NCBI GenBank assembly: GCA_900543945.1
Contig: UQTN01000002.1
Span: 1-46,882 of the forward strand
Reading direction: 5' to 3'
DNA: 46,882 nucleotides
Source of the DNA: an uncultured Collinsella sp.
GTDB lineage: Bacteria > Actinomycetota > Coriobacteriia > Coriobacteriales > Coriobacteriaceae
A program made the translations under genes and the position numbers. Each line of letters begins with the position of its first letter. The stretch's first letter is position 1. Positions 1 to 7,581 of the stretch are shown one piece after another. Below the pieces are notes generated by a model. That model saw nothing but the letters and a program-made list of their open reading frames with translations, did no database searches and was not told the DNA's origin.

Positions 1-400
1 GCTTCTTCAGCAGATCGATATCCCGTACCACAAGATCGGACTTTGTGCAGATCAGAATATCTGCATCGCTGCCAATCAGCTGCTCCAGGAGTTTCCTGGT
101 ATTCCCGAATCGCTCCTCCTGTGGATTGTAGCCATCCGTCACAGAACCGATAACCACCCGCTGTCCAGCGTATTTCTTCGGATTCTTGATTTCCGGCCAA
201 TGCTTCACATCAAGAAAGGTGCCCCATTCCTCCTTGTGTCCGGTAAAGCGCTTCATAAAGGAGGCATAGCAATACTTGCAGGCATGCGTGCAGCCTACAT
301 AGGGATTGACCGAGTAGCCGCCTACCGGCAGGCTGGACTTGGTCATGATGTTCTTTGCTTCCACCTCATTGATGAGGATTCCATCGATCACTTCCGCCAT
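1..400 (-). CDS. Radical SAM mobile pair protein B-like (partial, 3' end outside window)
   Basis: This is the N-terminal about 133 residues of a radical SAM protein; the gene runs off the left edge. Reading from the ATG at 400, the protein starts MAEVIDGILINEVEAKNIMT and carries the iron-sulfur motif CTHACKYC near residue 38, which binds the 4Fe-4S cluster that cleaves S-adenosylmethionine. A later segment VVIGSVTDGYNP resembles spore-photoproduct-lyase-like radical SAM proteins. Its start overlaps the end of the upstream radical SAM gene by 13 bases, so the two are translationally linked. The pairing matches the family known as radical SAM mobile pair A and B. The substrate is unknown. GC is visibly lower than in the genes to the right, which fits recent acquisition. 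Confidence 0.85.
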   Translation of the reverse strand, partial: MAEVIDGILINEVEAKNIMTKSSLPVGGYSVNPYVGCTHACKYCYASFMKRFTGHKEEWGTFLDVKHWPEIKNPKKYAGQRVVIGSVTDGYNPQEERFGNTRKLLEQLIGSDADILICTKSDLVVRDIDLLKK

Positions 401-1077
401 GTTCTCTGCATCTCCAGCACTATTTCGAATTCTTCCGGCAATTCCTGAATCATGTATTCGTCCCCTATGACAGAGACGAGGTCTTCCTTCATAAACATTG
501 GAATGCCAAGCGCGTGCGCCTGGTCCGTCAAAGACCATGCCCACTCCGGTTCCGTATGAACCTTCCTGCTCTGCGCCCCGGTCATGGTACCGACGACGAT
601 CCAGTTGATTCCGGAAAGGTCGACCGTACCGGGATCGTCGAATAGCGGCTCAAAAGTAACGAAGAAGTGATTTGCTTTGACGTTTTTCCGAAGGGCGTCG
701 ATACGCCACAGCTCCGCTTTCCTCGTCACCGTAACGCCGAACCATGCGTTTTCCAGGTCGGTATCTAAATCCAGCAAATCGGGTCTCTTGGTCAGGAACA
801 GGAACTGATGCTGTGGATTCTCATGGATCTTTGCAAATACCTCGTCTCGCCATTCCAGCTTCCACCCGGAGAGATCGCTCATGCCGGTAAGGAGAAAGTT
901 CTGCGGGCGTTTCTTTTCCATCATCTTGAGCTTGCTCGGGAAGAACGCAGGATCAGCGAAGTCGTCAATCATATGCCAACGTTTCACATTGTTACGGGCA
1001 TAGCAATATGGACACCCCACCGTGCAGCCGATGACGATATTCATATTCTGAATCTGATTTTTGATGCAGATGCTCAT
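388..1077 (-). CDS. Radical SAM mobile pair protein A-like (DUF5131/Gp37-Gp68 type)
   Basis: A 229-residue protein with the radical SAM cluster motif CTVGCPYC at residues 18-25, directly after MNIVIG. The segments NFLLTGMSDLSGW and FLFLTKRPDLLD followed by WFGVTVTR are typical of the DUF5131 (phage Gp37/Gp68-like) branch of radical SAM enzymes. The first ATG (1077) overlaps the stop of a truncated sirtuin gene; the internal Met at residue 12 (ATG at 1044) is an alternative start and would still keep the whole cluster motif. It overlaps the downstream radical SAM gene by 13 bases, forming a two-gene unit. Such pairs occur on mobile elements; their reaction is not established. Base composition is lower in GC than the neighbours, and the unit abuts a broken host gene. 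Confidence 0.88.
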   Translation of the reverse strand: MSICIKNQIQNMNIVIGCTVGCPYCYARNNVKRWHMIDDFADPAFFPSKLKMMEKKRPQNFLLTGMSDLSGWKLEWRDEVFAKIHENPQHQFLFLTKRPDLLDLDTDLENAWFGVTVTRKAELWRIDALRKNVKANHFFVTFEPLFDDPGTVDLSGINWIVVGTMTGAQSRKVHTEPEWAWSLTDQAHALGIPMFMKEDLVSVIGDEYMIQELPEEFEIVLEMQRTWRK

Positions 1078-1274
1078 AACGCCTGCCTACCTGCCTCTCC
1101 CGTAAACACGCAATCAGCCTCCCCCACCTTGCGGGCAAAAACCTCGATATCTTGCTTGCAAGCAGCAGGCTCGCAATCGCTCAAATCGTATGACGTGCCG
1201 CCGTTTCGATAGACGGCCCGATGGGAAAACGATCGGCTGACAAGCCCGATGCCGAGCTTCTCGCACAGGGTCAT
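1074..1274 (-). pseudogene. Truncated SirTM-like sirtuin (5' fragment), broken at the radical SAM insertion
   Basis: The 66 codons from ATG 1274 read MTLCEKLGIGLVSRSFSHRA and align along nearly their whole length with the start of the intact sirtuin gene at 3600-4565 (MTLYEQLVIEL..., then ADCVLVGGASG against ADCVFTGEAG here). Homology stops at the glycine-rich NAD-binding loop, after which the radical SAM pair begins. The ribosome binding site (AAAGGGAG) and the divergent TetR gene are still present. The fragment cannot form a catalytic domain. It marks where a mobile unit entered or where a recombination joined the two segments. Confidence 0.85.
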
Positions 1275-1294
1275 CCGTGCTCCCTTTCAGCTAT

Positions 1295-1312
1295 AAAAAA
1301 CAGGTGTCTATA
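1295..1312. promoter_or_regulatory. Candidate TetR operator, copy 1
   Basis: This AT-rich stretch between the divergent TetR and truncated sirtuin genes aligns base for base with the palindrome at 4587-4604 in the second copy. It keeps the core ACAGGTGTCTATA but its left arm is degraded to a run of A, so it may be a weaker site than copy 2. Assignment to the adjacent TetR proteins is an inference from position and conservation. Confidence 0.4.
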
Positions 1313-1417
1313 AACAGTATCCTTGTTGATTTTCGCAGGGGCAATGAACAAACGCGTGCACCTGTCGATAAACGAACAGCTACTGGACATTGTCAAACGA
1401 CTCAGATTGGAGAGGCG

Positions 1418-1978
1418 ATGGGAGAAACCAAGATCGACCGCCGGCGGCGCTACACCCTCTCGGTCATACAGGAGGCGTTCTTCGCGCTGCTGGCCGAGGT
1501 CGGCTTCGCGAAGATGACGGCGGCGGACATCTGCCGCCGCGCCGAGATCAACCGGGGAACGTTCTATCTGCATTACGAGGATAAGTACGCGCTGCTCGAT
1601 GCGCTTATCGACGAGGCATTGGCAGCGGCTCCCCCGCTTGAGGGGGTTGAATCGGCAACGCTTTGCCAGCGTCCGCCGGCAGACGACGATTATCGCCTGC
1701 TTTATTCGGACAGCGACGCATACGCTCGCGTAGCCCAGCGCGTCATAGAACGCGGAGCGGAGCAGATGGTTCCCTGGGTCATGGAGAAAACAGGGCTTTC
1801 ACGCGAAGACGCCTTCCTGCTCTTCGTCCACAACGTTCAGGGCAATCTGGCCGTCAACCGCCTGCTCGGCTGGAGACGAGGCCCCGAGTTCGCCCATGCC
1901 CAGGAGCTGCTCAACGCCTATTCCGAAGGGGGCTTACTGGCGGTATCCGCTCTTCGCGATTCCGATAACCCATCGTGA
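1418..1978 (+). CDS. TetR/AcrR family transcriptional regulator, copy 1
   Basis: A 186-residue repressor-type protein. Residues 10-60 form the TetR N-terminal helix-turn-helix, with MTAADICRRAEINRGTFYLH as the recognition segment, followed by the ligand-binding helical domain. The ATG at 1418 is chosen because GGAGAGG lies just upstream and because homology with the second copy begins there. It is nearly identical to the TetR at 4709-5269, differing at scattered positions and in the last few residues. It is divergent from the truncated sirtuin with about 140 bases between, so its original target was probably that gene. With the sirtuin broken, this copy may now act only on the intact operon or be on the way to loss. 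The ligand is unknown. Confidence 0.92.
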   Translation: MGETKIDRRRRYTLSVIQEAFFALLAEVGFAKMTAADICRRAEINRGTFYLHYEDKYALLDALIDEALAAAPPLEGVESATLCQRPPADDDYRLLYSDSDAYARVAQRVIERGAEQMVPWVMEKTGLSREDAFLLFVHNVQGNLAVNRLLGWRRGPEFAHAQELLNAYSEGGLLAVSALRDSDNPS

Positions 1979-1996
1979 CCTGCGATTCAGGAATAC

Positions 1997-2026
1997 CAGC
2001 CTCCGAGCCCTCTCGTTCGGAGGCTG
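1997..2026. terminator. Hairpin between convergent TetR and sirtuin operon
   Basis: A perfect 10-bp inverted repeat (CAGCCTCCGA and its complement, 10-nt loop) lies 18 bases after the TetR stop and before the end of the convergent sirtuin operon. There is no strong T run on either side, so it may work as a modest bidirectional terminator. Confidence 0.6.
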
Positions 2027-2061
2027 CGGCTAAAACCTCATTGCGCGTCTACCGCTCCGCG

Positions 2062-2910
2062 TTACTCGCCACCTGCCCGCGCCGCCGAGAGCAGGGCGCC
2101 CAAATCGGCCTGGATCGCCCCTGCCTTGCTTCCAAGCTGCAACGGAGCCGAGCCGCCCGAGATGTTTACGCTCAAAAGGTGCGCATCCGGCAGCTTCGCG
2201 GTCATGCTCCAGGACGGGAGCGTGATGATGCCGGGGGTCATCTCGCCCACGCCAAGCTCCAGCAACAGCACGCGGCGATCGCTGCGCTCGCGCACGAAGC
2301 GCTCGTATCGTCCGAGGCTCTTGCGCCATACCGCACCCTGCAGAAACGTGTCGTCGCGCACCCACGGCACAAGCTGCCAGCCGCAGTGCGGGCATCGGGG
2401 GACATCCTCGCTGCGGATCTCGAACCCCGCCATGCCCGCGAGCATGCGCTCGACGTAGGGGCTCGCCTCGAAGAGCTCGTCGCAGCATGGCTGCTTGCAT
2501 TGAAGGTGCGCGAAGCTTCCCTGATAGTTGCAGATCCTCTCGGTGGGAAACGTCTTCTCGACTTGGGTGTCTACATTGGTGCTCAGGATGAAGTAGTCCT
2601 TATGGCCGATGAGGGACCGTAGGTCGAGATAGGGCTGCGAGGTCGGCTCGCGCAGCATGAAATCGATATATCGCGCGTAGTAGGCCCATTGCTGCTCGAG
2701 GCTGGGGTAGAGGTGGTAGAAGCCGTCGAAAAGGCTCTTGAAGCCAAAGGCTTGCTGCCAGTCCGCCATTCCTGCGCGCGCCATGCCCGCGCGGTTGTAA
2801 TGGTTGAACCCGGCGGCGCTCGACATGCCCGAGCCGATGCCGACGATGATGGCGTCGGCATCGTCGATAAGGCTTCGAAGCCTACGCGCTTCTCTTTCTA
2901 GGGGTGGCAT
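2062..2910 (-). CDS. SirTM-like (class M) sirtuin, third gene of operon
   Basis: A 282-residue NAD-dependent Sir2-fold protein. Visible motifs are the glycine-rich NAD loop GIGSGMSS (24-31), STNVD (110-114), and two Cys pairs (Cys138 with Cys142/143, and CPHC at 173-176) that would hold a structural zinc. At the place of the catalytic His of ordinary sirtuins it has Gln130 (YQGS), the hallmark of class M sirtuins, which are protein ADP-ribosyltransferases in staphylococci and streptococci. The start ATG 2910 has GAGGAG upstream and overlaps the previous gene by 13 bases, so it is translationally coupled. Unlike known SirTM operons, no macrodomain, lipoate ligase or GcvH-like gene is adjacent. 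ADP-ribosyl transfer is likely by family; the target is unknown. Confidence 0.85.
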   Translation of the reverse strand: MPPLEREARRLRSLIDDADAIIVGIGSGMSSAAGFNHYNRAGMARAGMADWQQAFGFKSLFDGFYHLYPSLEQQWAYYARYIDFMLREPTSQPYLDLRSLIGHKDYFILSTNVDTQVEKTFPTERICNYQGSFAHLQCKQPCCDELFEASPYVERMLAGMAGFEIRSEDVPRCPHCGWQLVPWVRDDTFLQGAVWRKSLGRYERFVRERSDRRVLLLELGVGEMTPGIITLPSWSMTAKLPDAHLLSVNISGGSAPLQLGSKAGAIQADLGALLSAARAGGE

Positions 2911-3596
2911 CGGGCGATCTCCTCGAAAGCCGGGGCCATATCGCCGTCAACGAGAATCGTCTCGCACGAAGCGTCGGGCGCCATGGCCTGGCCGTAGTTG
3001 AACACGATGTAGGTGGCGTGCTCGCAGGCGTTCGCGATCTGGGCGAGCATGTGCTTTATGACGCCGTTGTGCAGTCCCACGCCAAGTTCGAGGATGGCGA
3101 CCCTGCCGTTGCGATGGGCTTGCACAAGACGCGCGAGCTCGTCGAGCTGGGTCATGGCGAGGGCGTCTGGATGGGCGAGGCGCCGCGCGTCAACCGACGT
3201 GCGCGTGCCCCCCTCAGTCTCGAGCACGCGCTCCTCGTCGAACCCGGCGCGCGCGAAGTGCCCGTCGATGTTGCATGTGACCACGAAGGTGTCGGCGTGC
3301 TCCGTAAGACGCCGCAGCCCGTTCATGAGCGAGCCGGGCTCATATTCGAGATACTCCTTTTGATGGAACCGCTCGGCCCATCGGCGTCGCACGCTGGCAT
3401 CCGGGGAAGCGAGCCCCTGCAGTATGCAGCCGATGCCGTCTGCCTGGGCGAGGTCCCCGTACGCCTCTTGGAAATGAGCATCGGCGCAGAAAAGGTTGAG
3501 CCCCTCCGCCATGTCGAGTCCGTTGCTAGCGCCGATGATGACAAGATCCGCTTCGGCTAGCGCCCTGCCTATGCGAACTGCTTTCGCCGTCTCCAT
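2898..3596 (-). CDS. Degenerate SirTM-like protein without zinc site, second gene of operon
   Basis: A 232-residue relative of its two neighbours. It keeps the NAD-loop region (IIGASNGLDMAEG, 20-32), TCNID (107-111) and the late ELGVG segment, but lacks the zinc-binding cysteines altogether and has Glu128 (TEGG) where class M sirtuins have Gln and others His. It is about 50-90 residues shorter than the paralogs. The ribosome binding site GGGAGG is inside the last codons of the upstream gene and the start is 3 bases after that stop, indicating coupled translation. It could be a non-catalytic partner or regulatory subunit of the flanking sirtuins, or an enzyme with changed chemistry. Function is inferred only from fold similarity. 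Confidence 0.75.
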   Translation of the reverse strand: METAKAVRIGRALAEADLVIIGASNGLDMAEGLNLFCADAHFQEAYGDLAQADGIGCILQGLASPDASVRRRWAERFHQKEYLEYEPGSLMNGLRRLTEHADTFVVTCNIDGHFARAGFDEERVLETEGGTRTSVDARRLAHPDALAMTQLDELARLVQAHRNGRVAILELGVGLHNGVIKHMLAQIANACEHATYIVFNYGQAMAPDASCETILVDGDMAPAFEEIARCHP

Positions 3597-3599
3597 GCG

Positions 3600-4565
3600 C
3601 TACCTCCCCAGCGTCTTGCGCACGTCGGCGAGCACGTCGGCGATGTCGGCGCGAACGGCGAGCCCCCGATCCTCAATCGCGCGGGGGAGAAACTGCGTCT
3701 TGTTGTTTACGGCGATGTAGCTGGCCTGCGGTAACTGCGCCGTGAGGGCCCAGAACGGCTCCTGGATAAACGCGGGCGTCATGCGGCCCACACCCAGCTC
3801 GAGGAAGAGGATCCTCTGCCGTGCGTGCGCGTCGAGCCAGTCGGACACCTTGCGGTACTGCTCCTCGTAGAGTTCGCCCTGCAGGAAGTTGCCGTAGCCG
3901 CGAACCCAGGGGAACGCCTCTGCCCCGCAGTGCGGGCAGCGCGGCACGAGCTCTGTCGGAACCTCCAGACCGTCTCCCATGGCCTCTACCATGTGGGAGA
4001 CCGGCTCGACCGCGTTCCACACCTCGTCGGTGCAACAGTGGGAGCACTGAAAGAAGCGGTTGTCGCCTTGGATCTCTGCCACTTTCTCCCAGGGATAGAG
4101 CTTCACAAACTGCGTGTCCTGGTTGGTGGTGAGCACGAAGAAATCCTTCTCGGCGAGAATGGCGTCGAGGTCCCTGTAGGGCTTGCGCAGCGGGGCGTTG
4201 AGCGTGGTGTCGAGGAAGGTGGCGAGGTATCCCCAGCGCGCCTCGGCGGTGGGCCAGCGGTAGAACGACCCCTCGAAAGCGCCCTTGAAACCGTAGCGCT
4301 CGGCGAATTTGCCGAAATACCTGCGATAGGTTGCGTTGTCCTCGTAATAGAAGTCGCCGCCGCCTGCCGCGGAGAGCCCAGAGGCCCCGCCCACCAGCAC
4401 GCAATCGGCTTCCTCGATCATGCGGGCGAAGTCCCTGATTTGCTGGTCGTAGGGCTCGGGCTCGCGGTCACTCAGCTCATAGGGCGTGCCGCCGCTGCGG
4501 TAGGCGGCCTGAAGGGAAAACGATTGGTTGGTGAGCTCGATAACGAGCTGCTCGTACAGGGTCAC
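3600..4565 (-). CDS. SirTM-like (class M) sirtuin, first gene of operon
   Basis: A 321-residue Sir2-family protein with an N-terminal extension of about 50 residues before the NAD loop VGGASGLSAAGG (58-69). It has TTNQD (146-150), Gln166 in IQGD replacing the catalytic His, and zinc-type cysteines at 174, 177/178, 210 and 213. This pattern is that of class M sirtuins, which transfer ADP-ribose rather than deacetylate. The GTG at 4565 is chosen as start: GAAGG sits 6-7 bases upstream and the truncated paralog at 1274 begins at the same place with ATG. The longer reading frame upstream runs through the promoter and the divergent TetR region. It heads a three-gene operon and is divergent from a TetR gene, which probably represses it. 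Confidence 0.87.
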   Translation of the reverse strand: MTLYEQLVIELTNQSFSLQAAYRSGGTPYELSDREPEPYDQQIRDFARMIEEADCVLVGGASGLSAAGGGDFYYEDNATYRRYFGKFAERYGFKGAFEGSFYRWPTAEARWGYLATFLDTTLNAPLRKPYRDLDAILAEKDFFVLTTNQDTQFVKLYPWEKVAEIQGDNRFFQCSHCCTDEVWNAVEPVSHMVEAMGDGLEVPTELVPRCPHCGAEAFPWVRGYGNFLQGELYEEQYRKVSDWLDAHARQRILFLELGVGRMTPAFIQEPFWALTAQLPQASYIAVNNKTQFLPRAIEDRGLAVRADIADVLADVRKTLGR

Positions 4566-4584
4566 TGGATACCTTCTTTCAGCT

Positions 4585-4604
4585 ATTATAAACAGTTGTC
4601 TATA
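4585..4604. promoter_or_regulatory. Sirtuin operon -10 and overlapping TetR operator (copy 2)
   Basis: An 18-bp palindrome TATAAACAGTTGTCTATA (4587-4604, one mismatched pair) lies between the divergent TetR gene and sirtuin operon. Its left end overlaps a perfect TATAAT (4585-4590, minus strand) about 20 bases from the GTG start of the first sirtuin. A bound TetR dimer here would block the sirtuin promoter. The palindrome is seen directly; the protein-site pairing is inferred. Confidence 0.6.
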
Positions 4605-4708
4605 AAAAGTATTCATGTCGATTTGCTTAAGAGCAATGAACAGCTTCGGCCTGCTGTCGATAAACGAGCGTTTGCCGGGCATTGTCGAGCGTTGCAATTG
4701 GAGGGGTA

Positions 4709-5269
4709 ATGGAAGCGGGGAAGATCGATCGTCGCCGACGCTATACACTCTCGGTCATACGGGAGGCGTTCTTCGCGCTGCTGGCCGAGGTCGGCTTCGC
4801 GAAGATGACGGTAGCGGATATCTGCCGCCGCGCCGATATCAACCGTGGCACGTTCTATCTGCACTACGAGGACAAGTTCGCCCTGCTCGGCGCGCTTATC
4901 GACGAGGCCTTGGCGGCGGTGCCGCCGCTCGAGGGAACGGAGGCGGGTGCCCTCTGCCAGCGTCCGCCGGCAAACGATGACTATTATCTGCTCTACTCGG
5001 ATGACGACGCGTACGCTCGGGTGGCACAGCGCGTCGTCGAGCGCGGCGCCGAGCAGATGATTCCCTCGATCATGGAGGAGACTGGGCTTTCGCGCGAGGA
5101 CGCCTATCTGCTCTTCGTCCACAACGTCCAGGGAAATCTCGCGGTCAACCGCCTGCTCGGTTGGAGGCGAGGGCCCGAGTTTGCCCACGCTCAGGAGCTG
5201 CTCAGCGCCTATTCCGAAGGGGGCATGCGGGCGGTGTCTGCCCGCTATGATTCTCGTAGTTCATCTTGA
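4709..5269 (+). CDS. TetR/AcrR family transcriptional regulator, copy 2
   Basis: A 186-residue TetR protein with the helix-turn-helix segment MTVADICRRADINRGTFYLH and a helical sensor domain ending in the conserved LLGWRRGPEFAHAQELL stretch, shared with the copy at 1418-1978. The start ATG 4709 follows TTGGAGGGG at good spacing. It is divergent from the intact three-gene sirtuin operon and shares the operator-like palindrome at 4587-4604 with it, so it most likely controls both directions. Having two almost identical repressors in one locus means either could occupy the same sites. The inducing ligand cannot be read from the sequence. Confidence 0.93.
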   Translation: MEAGKIDRRRRYTLSVIREAFFALLAEVGFAKMTVADICRRADINRGTFYLHYEDKFALLGALIDEALAAVPPLEGTEAGALCQRPPANDDYYLLYSDDDAYARVAQRVVERGAEQMIPSIMEETGLSREDAYLLFVHNVQGNLAVNRLLGWRRGPEFAHAQELLSAYSEGGMRAVSARYDSRSSS

Positions 5270-5493
5270 CCACGGGTTCATTTCAAGTAAGCAGTGCAGC
5301 TATGAGCTGAGGATAAAGCGCCACAGTGTGCCCCGCGTTCTCGACTTCCCGGCAGAAACGTGAGTCCTTTGGTTAACGCATCTCAAGATTGAGCGTTGGT
5401 TCCGCTTTTGATTTGGTGGCATGACGGAGTGGACGGCATGGCATTGTCGCATCGCCGTGCTGTCGCAGCGCCAGACGTCTTCGTGGCTGCCGT

Positions 5494-5838
5494 TCAGCCC
5501 TCGTCGAGCTCCTTCAGCCGGGAGAGGCAGCGGTCCAGAAACCCGCTCCTAGCTTGCGCGGCAAGGAGTCCGTCGCAAAAGCGGTCGCCACGAACGCACC
5601 ACGTGATGCATGCACGTATCAGGTCAATGTCCCCATGGTCGATGTCGCAGCTGTCTATACCTTCCGAGGTGTCGATGCTATGGCGTTCAAGCGTCTCGAA
5701 GTAGCTGGTGTCCGCGAACCCGTCCAGTCCATAGAAATCGTCGACGAAATCCTCGAGTCCGAACGTCCCGCCCCCAAACTCGACATTCATGTTTCTGTCC
5801 GCCAGCTTGCCAGCGTACTTGGTTAGTCTTTCGAACAT
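5494..5838 (-). CDS. Small acidic protein, DUF6508-like
   Basis: A 114-residue protein starting MFERLTKYAGKLADRNMNVE and ending in a conserved-looking helical part (DLIRACITWCVRGDRFCDGLL). The pattern of an N-terminal MFERL..., a central acidic aromatic stretch and a C-terminal R-RFCDGL motif resembles DUF6508 proteins; I hold this at moderate confidence. It starts 9 bases after the stop of the DUF262/DUF1524 gene and reads in the same direction, so the two form an operon. No catalytic residues are recognisable. Position suggests an accessory or immunity-type partner to the nuclease-like protein, but this is inference only. Confidence 0.7.
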   Translation of the reverse strand: MFERLTKYAGKLADRNMNVEFGGGTFGLEDFVDDFYGLDGFADTSYFETLERHSIDTSEGIDSCDIDHGDIDLIRACITWCVRGDRFCDGLLAAQARSGFLDRCLSRLKELDEG

Positions 5839-5847
5839 GTTTGCTCC

Positions 5848-7581
5848 TTAGCTCAAAAGTCCGTTGTCGCCCAGGTAGTCCACGAAGGCATCGATGATCC
5901 GTGCCGTGCGAGTCGCGATGTCTATTTCGGTGAAGTCTCCCATGACTTGTGCCAGGCGCTTGAGTTCCGTGATCTTTGTTCCGGCTTTGCGCTTGCCATT
6001 GCCGTCGGTGTATCCCTCATAGTATTTGCGTTTATCGCAGAATCTGTAGTCGGCCGCGCGGATGTTTACACGCTTCTCGAGCAGCGCCTTGTTACCCAGC
6101 GCCTCCAGGCTGGATTGATCGACGAGCGGGTCTATCTCGTTGCGCTTCTTGGCATAGATGTGCTCAATTTCGAGCGTGGTGTCTAGGTCCATGAGTGGTT
6201 GATCTGGGTCTGCGTACGCCCACCAAGTGAGTATGGACTTTGTTACAGGCCTGCCGTTGGTGAACACGTAGGTTCGGAATCGCTCAGCAATATTTGCGCG
6301 ATTGAAGTGGTGGTTAGGAAACTCCACCGGGCGGTGCTCCACGATGTTGATCATCTCGGGATACACTGGCGAACGCAGCGCGTTCACGCCGGGTCGCTCA
6401 ATGGCGTAGGCGAAAATGAATGCCGTGATCTTGTTTAGAAAGCCGTAGAGTGCCTCGTCATCGAGGACACCTTTGCTGTCGCTGTTGGCAAGGAACCAGA
6501 CGCTTAGCAGATAGGTCCACATGCCGTTGGGGGCGTAGTTCAGCACGAAGAGCCTGCGGAGCACGCGCTCGCTGAACCCTTCCTGCGCGTCGACGCGTTT
6601 CCAGAAGCCGAGCAGCGCCTCGAGATCGGCGAGCGTGGCGTCCTCCTTGAGCATGGCGTAACCATCGGCACCGAAGAAGTCGCGCAACGATGCGGTGGTC
6701 GTGTCGCGGATGCCTTTCTTCGCGCGGCGGTAGTACATGTAGCGCGTAAATAGCTCATCGGTTGGTGTGCCGCGCATGGGCCGGAAGATAGCGTTCGCTC
6801 CCTCCTCGAGTCCCTTCCAGCGACGGATGAACTCGTCCTTGCGCCCCGTGTCGGAATAATGCTTGTAGAACTGGCTCTTGAAGATGTCGGCATCCGAGAG
6901 AGGCAACCCTCGGTCGTTTAGAGTCGAGAAGATGCGTAGCGCGGTGTCCTGCGATTCCGCTTCAATGGGCAACAGTATCACATTGTTGATGACGCGTGTG
7001 GCCATGTAGACGGTGTAGGTGGGCCACTCGCTCACCAGTTGCTCAATTTTCCTCTGGAAGAAAGCGAAGTTGCGGGCATAGGCGCTCTTCCAGCCATCGC
7101 CTACATTGCCCTCTCGTAAAATCTCGAGGAATTCATTCTTGTCGTTGTCCGATGCAACCTCGGAGTCGATCTTGAGGCGTTCCATGTCGGGCTCGTCGAA
7201 CTCGTCGGTTTTCCATACACAACGGGCGATTGCCTCGCGCATCTTCACAGACTGCTTATCCTTCATGTTGGTGAACTTGTCGTAGAACGCGCGGAGCAGC
7301 AGCATGATGGTGGTGAGGCGCTGCTGGCCGTCAATGATTTCGAGTTGGCCAGAGAGGTTCTTAAAGGTGACGATGGGTCCTAGGAAGTATTCGTCGTTCT
7401 CGCTGTCGAAGCGCTCGTAGTCATCGCCCGGAAAAGCGAACGCGAATAGGTCATCCCACAGCGTTGCGCATTCGTCCTCGCCCCAGGCGTAGGGCCTCTG
7501 GTAGTCGGGGATGAGGAAGTCTGATCGCTTATCGGTGAGAAGATCGCGAATCGATCGCTGGTCGATGTTGAGCTTGGACAT
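5848..7581 (-). CDS. DUF262 and HNH (DUF1524) domain protein, GmrSD-like
   Basis: A 577-residue protein. The DUF262 part contains IPDYQRPYAW (24-33) and DGQQRLTT (84-91), the signature of the GmrS/ParB-like NTP-binding fold; the C-terminal DUF1524 part has LEIEHIYAKK (His474) and a GNKALL segment typical of its HNH nuclease. The same domain pair is found in GmrSD type IV restriction enzymes, which cut modified DNA, and in related phage-defence proteins. The start ATG 7581 is preceded by GGAAGG; the longer frame upstream adds non-homologous sequence that includes the divergent promoter area. It is followed 9 bases later by a small DUF6508-like gene. Defence is likely by family; the DNA recognised is unknown. 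Confidence 0.88.
   Translation of the reverse strand: MSKLNIDQRSIRDLLTDKRSDFLIPDYQRPYAWGEDECATLWDDLFAFAFPGDDYERFDSENDEYFLGPIVTFKNLSGQLEIIDGQQRLTTIMLLLRAFYDKFTNMKDKQSVKMREAIARCVWKTDEFDEPDMERLKIDSEVASDNDKNEFLEILREGNVGDGWKSAYARNFAFFQRKIEQLVSEWPTYTVYMATRVINNVILLPIEAESQDTALRIFSTLNDRGLPLSDADIFKSQFYKHYSDTGRKDEFIRRWKGLEEGANAIFRPMRGTPTDELFTRYMYYRRAKKGIRDTTTASLRDFFGADGYAMLKEDATLADLEALLGFWKRVDAQEGFSERVLRRLFVLNYAPNGMWTYLLSVWFLANSDSKGVLDDEALYGFLNKITAFIFAYAIERPGVNALRSPVYPEMINIVEHRPVEFPNHHFNRANIAERFRTYVFTNGRPVTKSILTWWAYADPDQPLMDLDTTLEIEHIYAKKRNEIDPLVDQSSLEALGNKALLEKRVNIRAADYRFCDKRKYYEGYTDGNGKRKAGTKITELKRLAQVMGDFTEIDIATRTARIIDAFVDYLGDNGLLS

Noticed and set aside
808..1212. Plus-strand 134-codon frame opposite the radical SAM gene
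   Set aside because: Antisense shadow of the radical SAM and truncated sirtuin genes; no domain.
5300..5400. Minus-strand fragment SRFCREVENAGHTVALYPQ resembling the start of an IS110-type transposase
   Set aside because: Only about 25 residues with stops on both sides; similarity is too short to call. The region 5270-5493 otherwise shows nothing.
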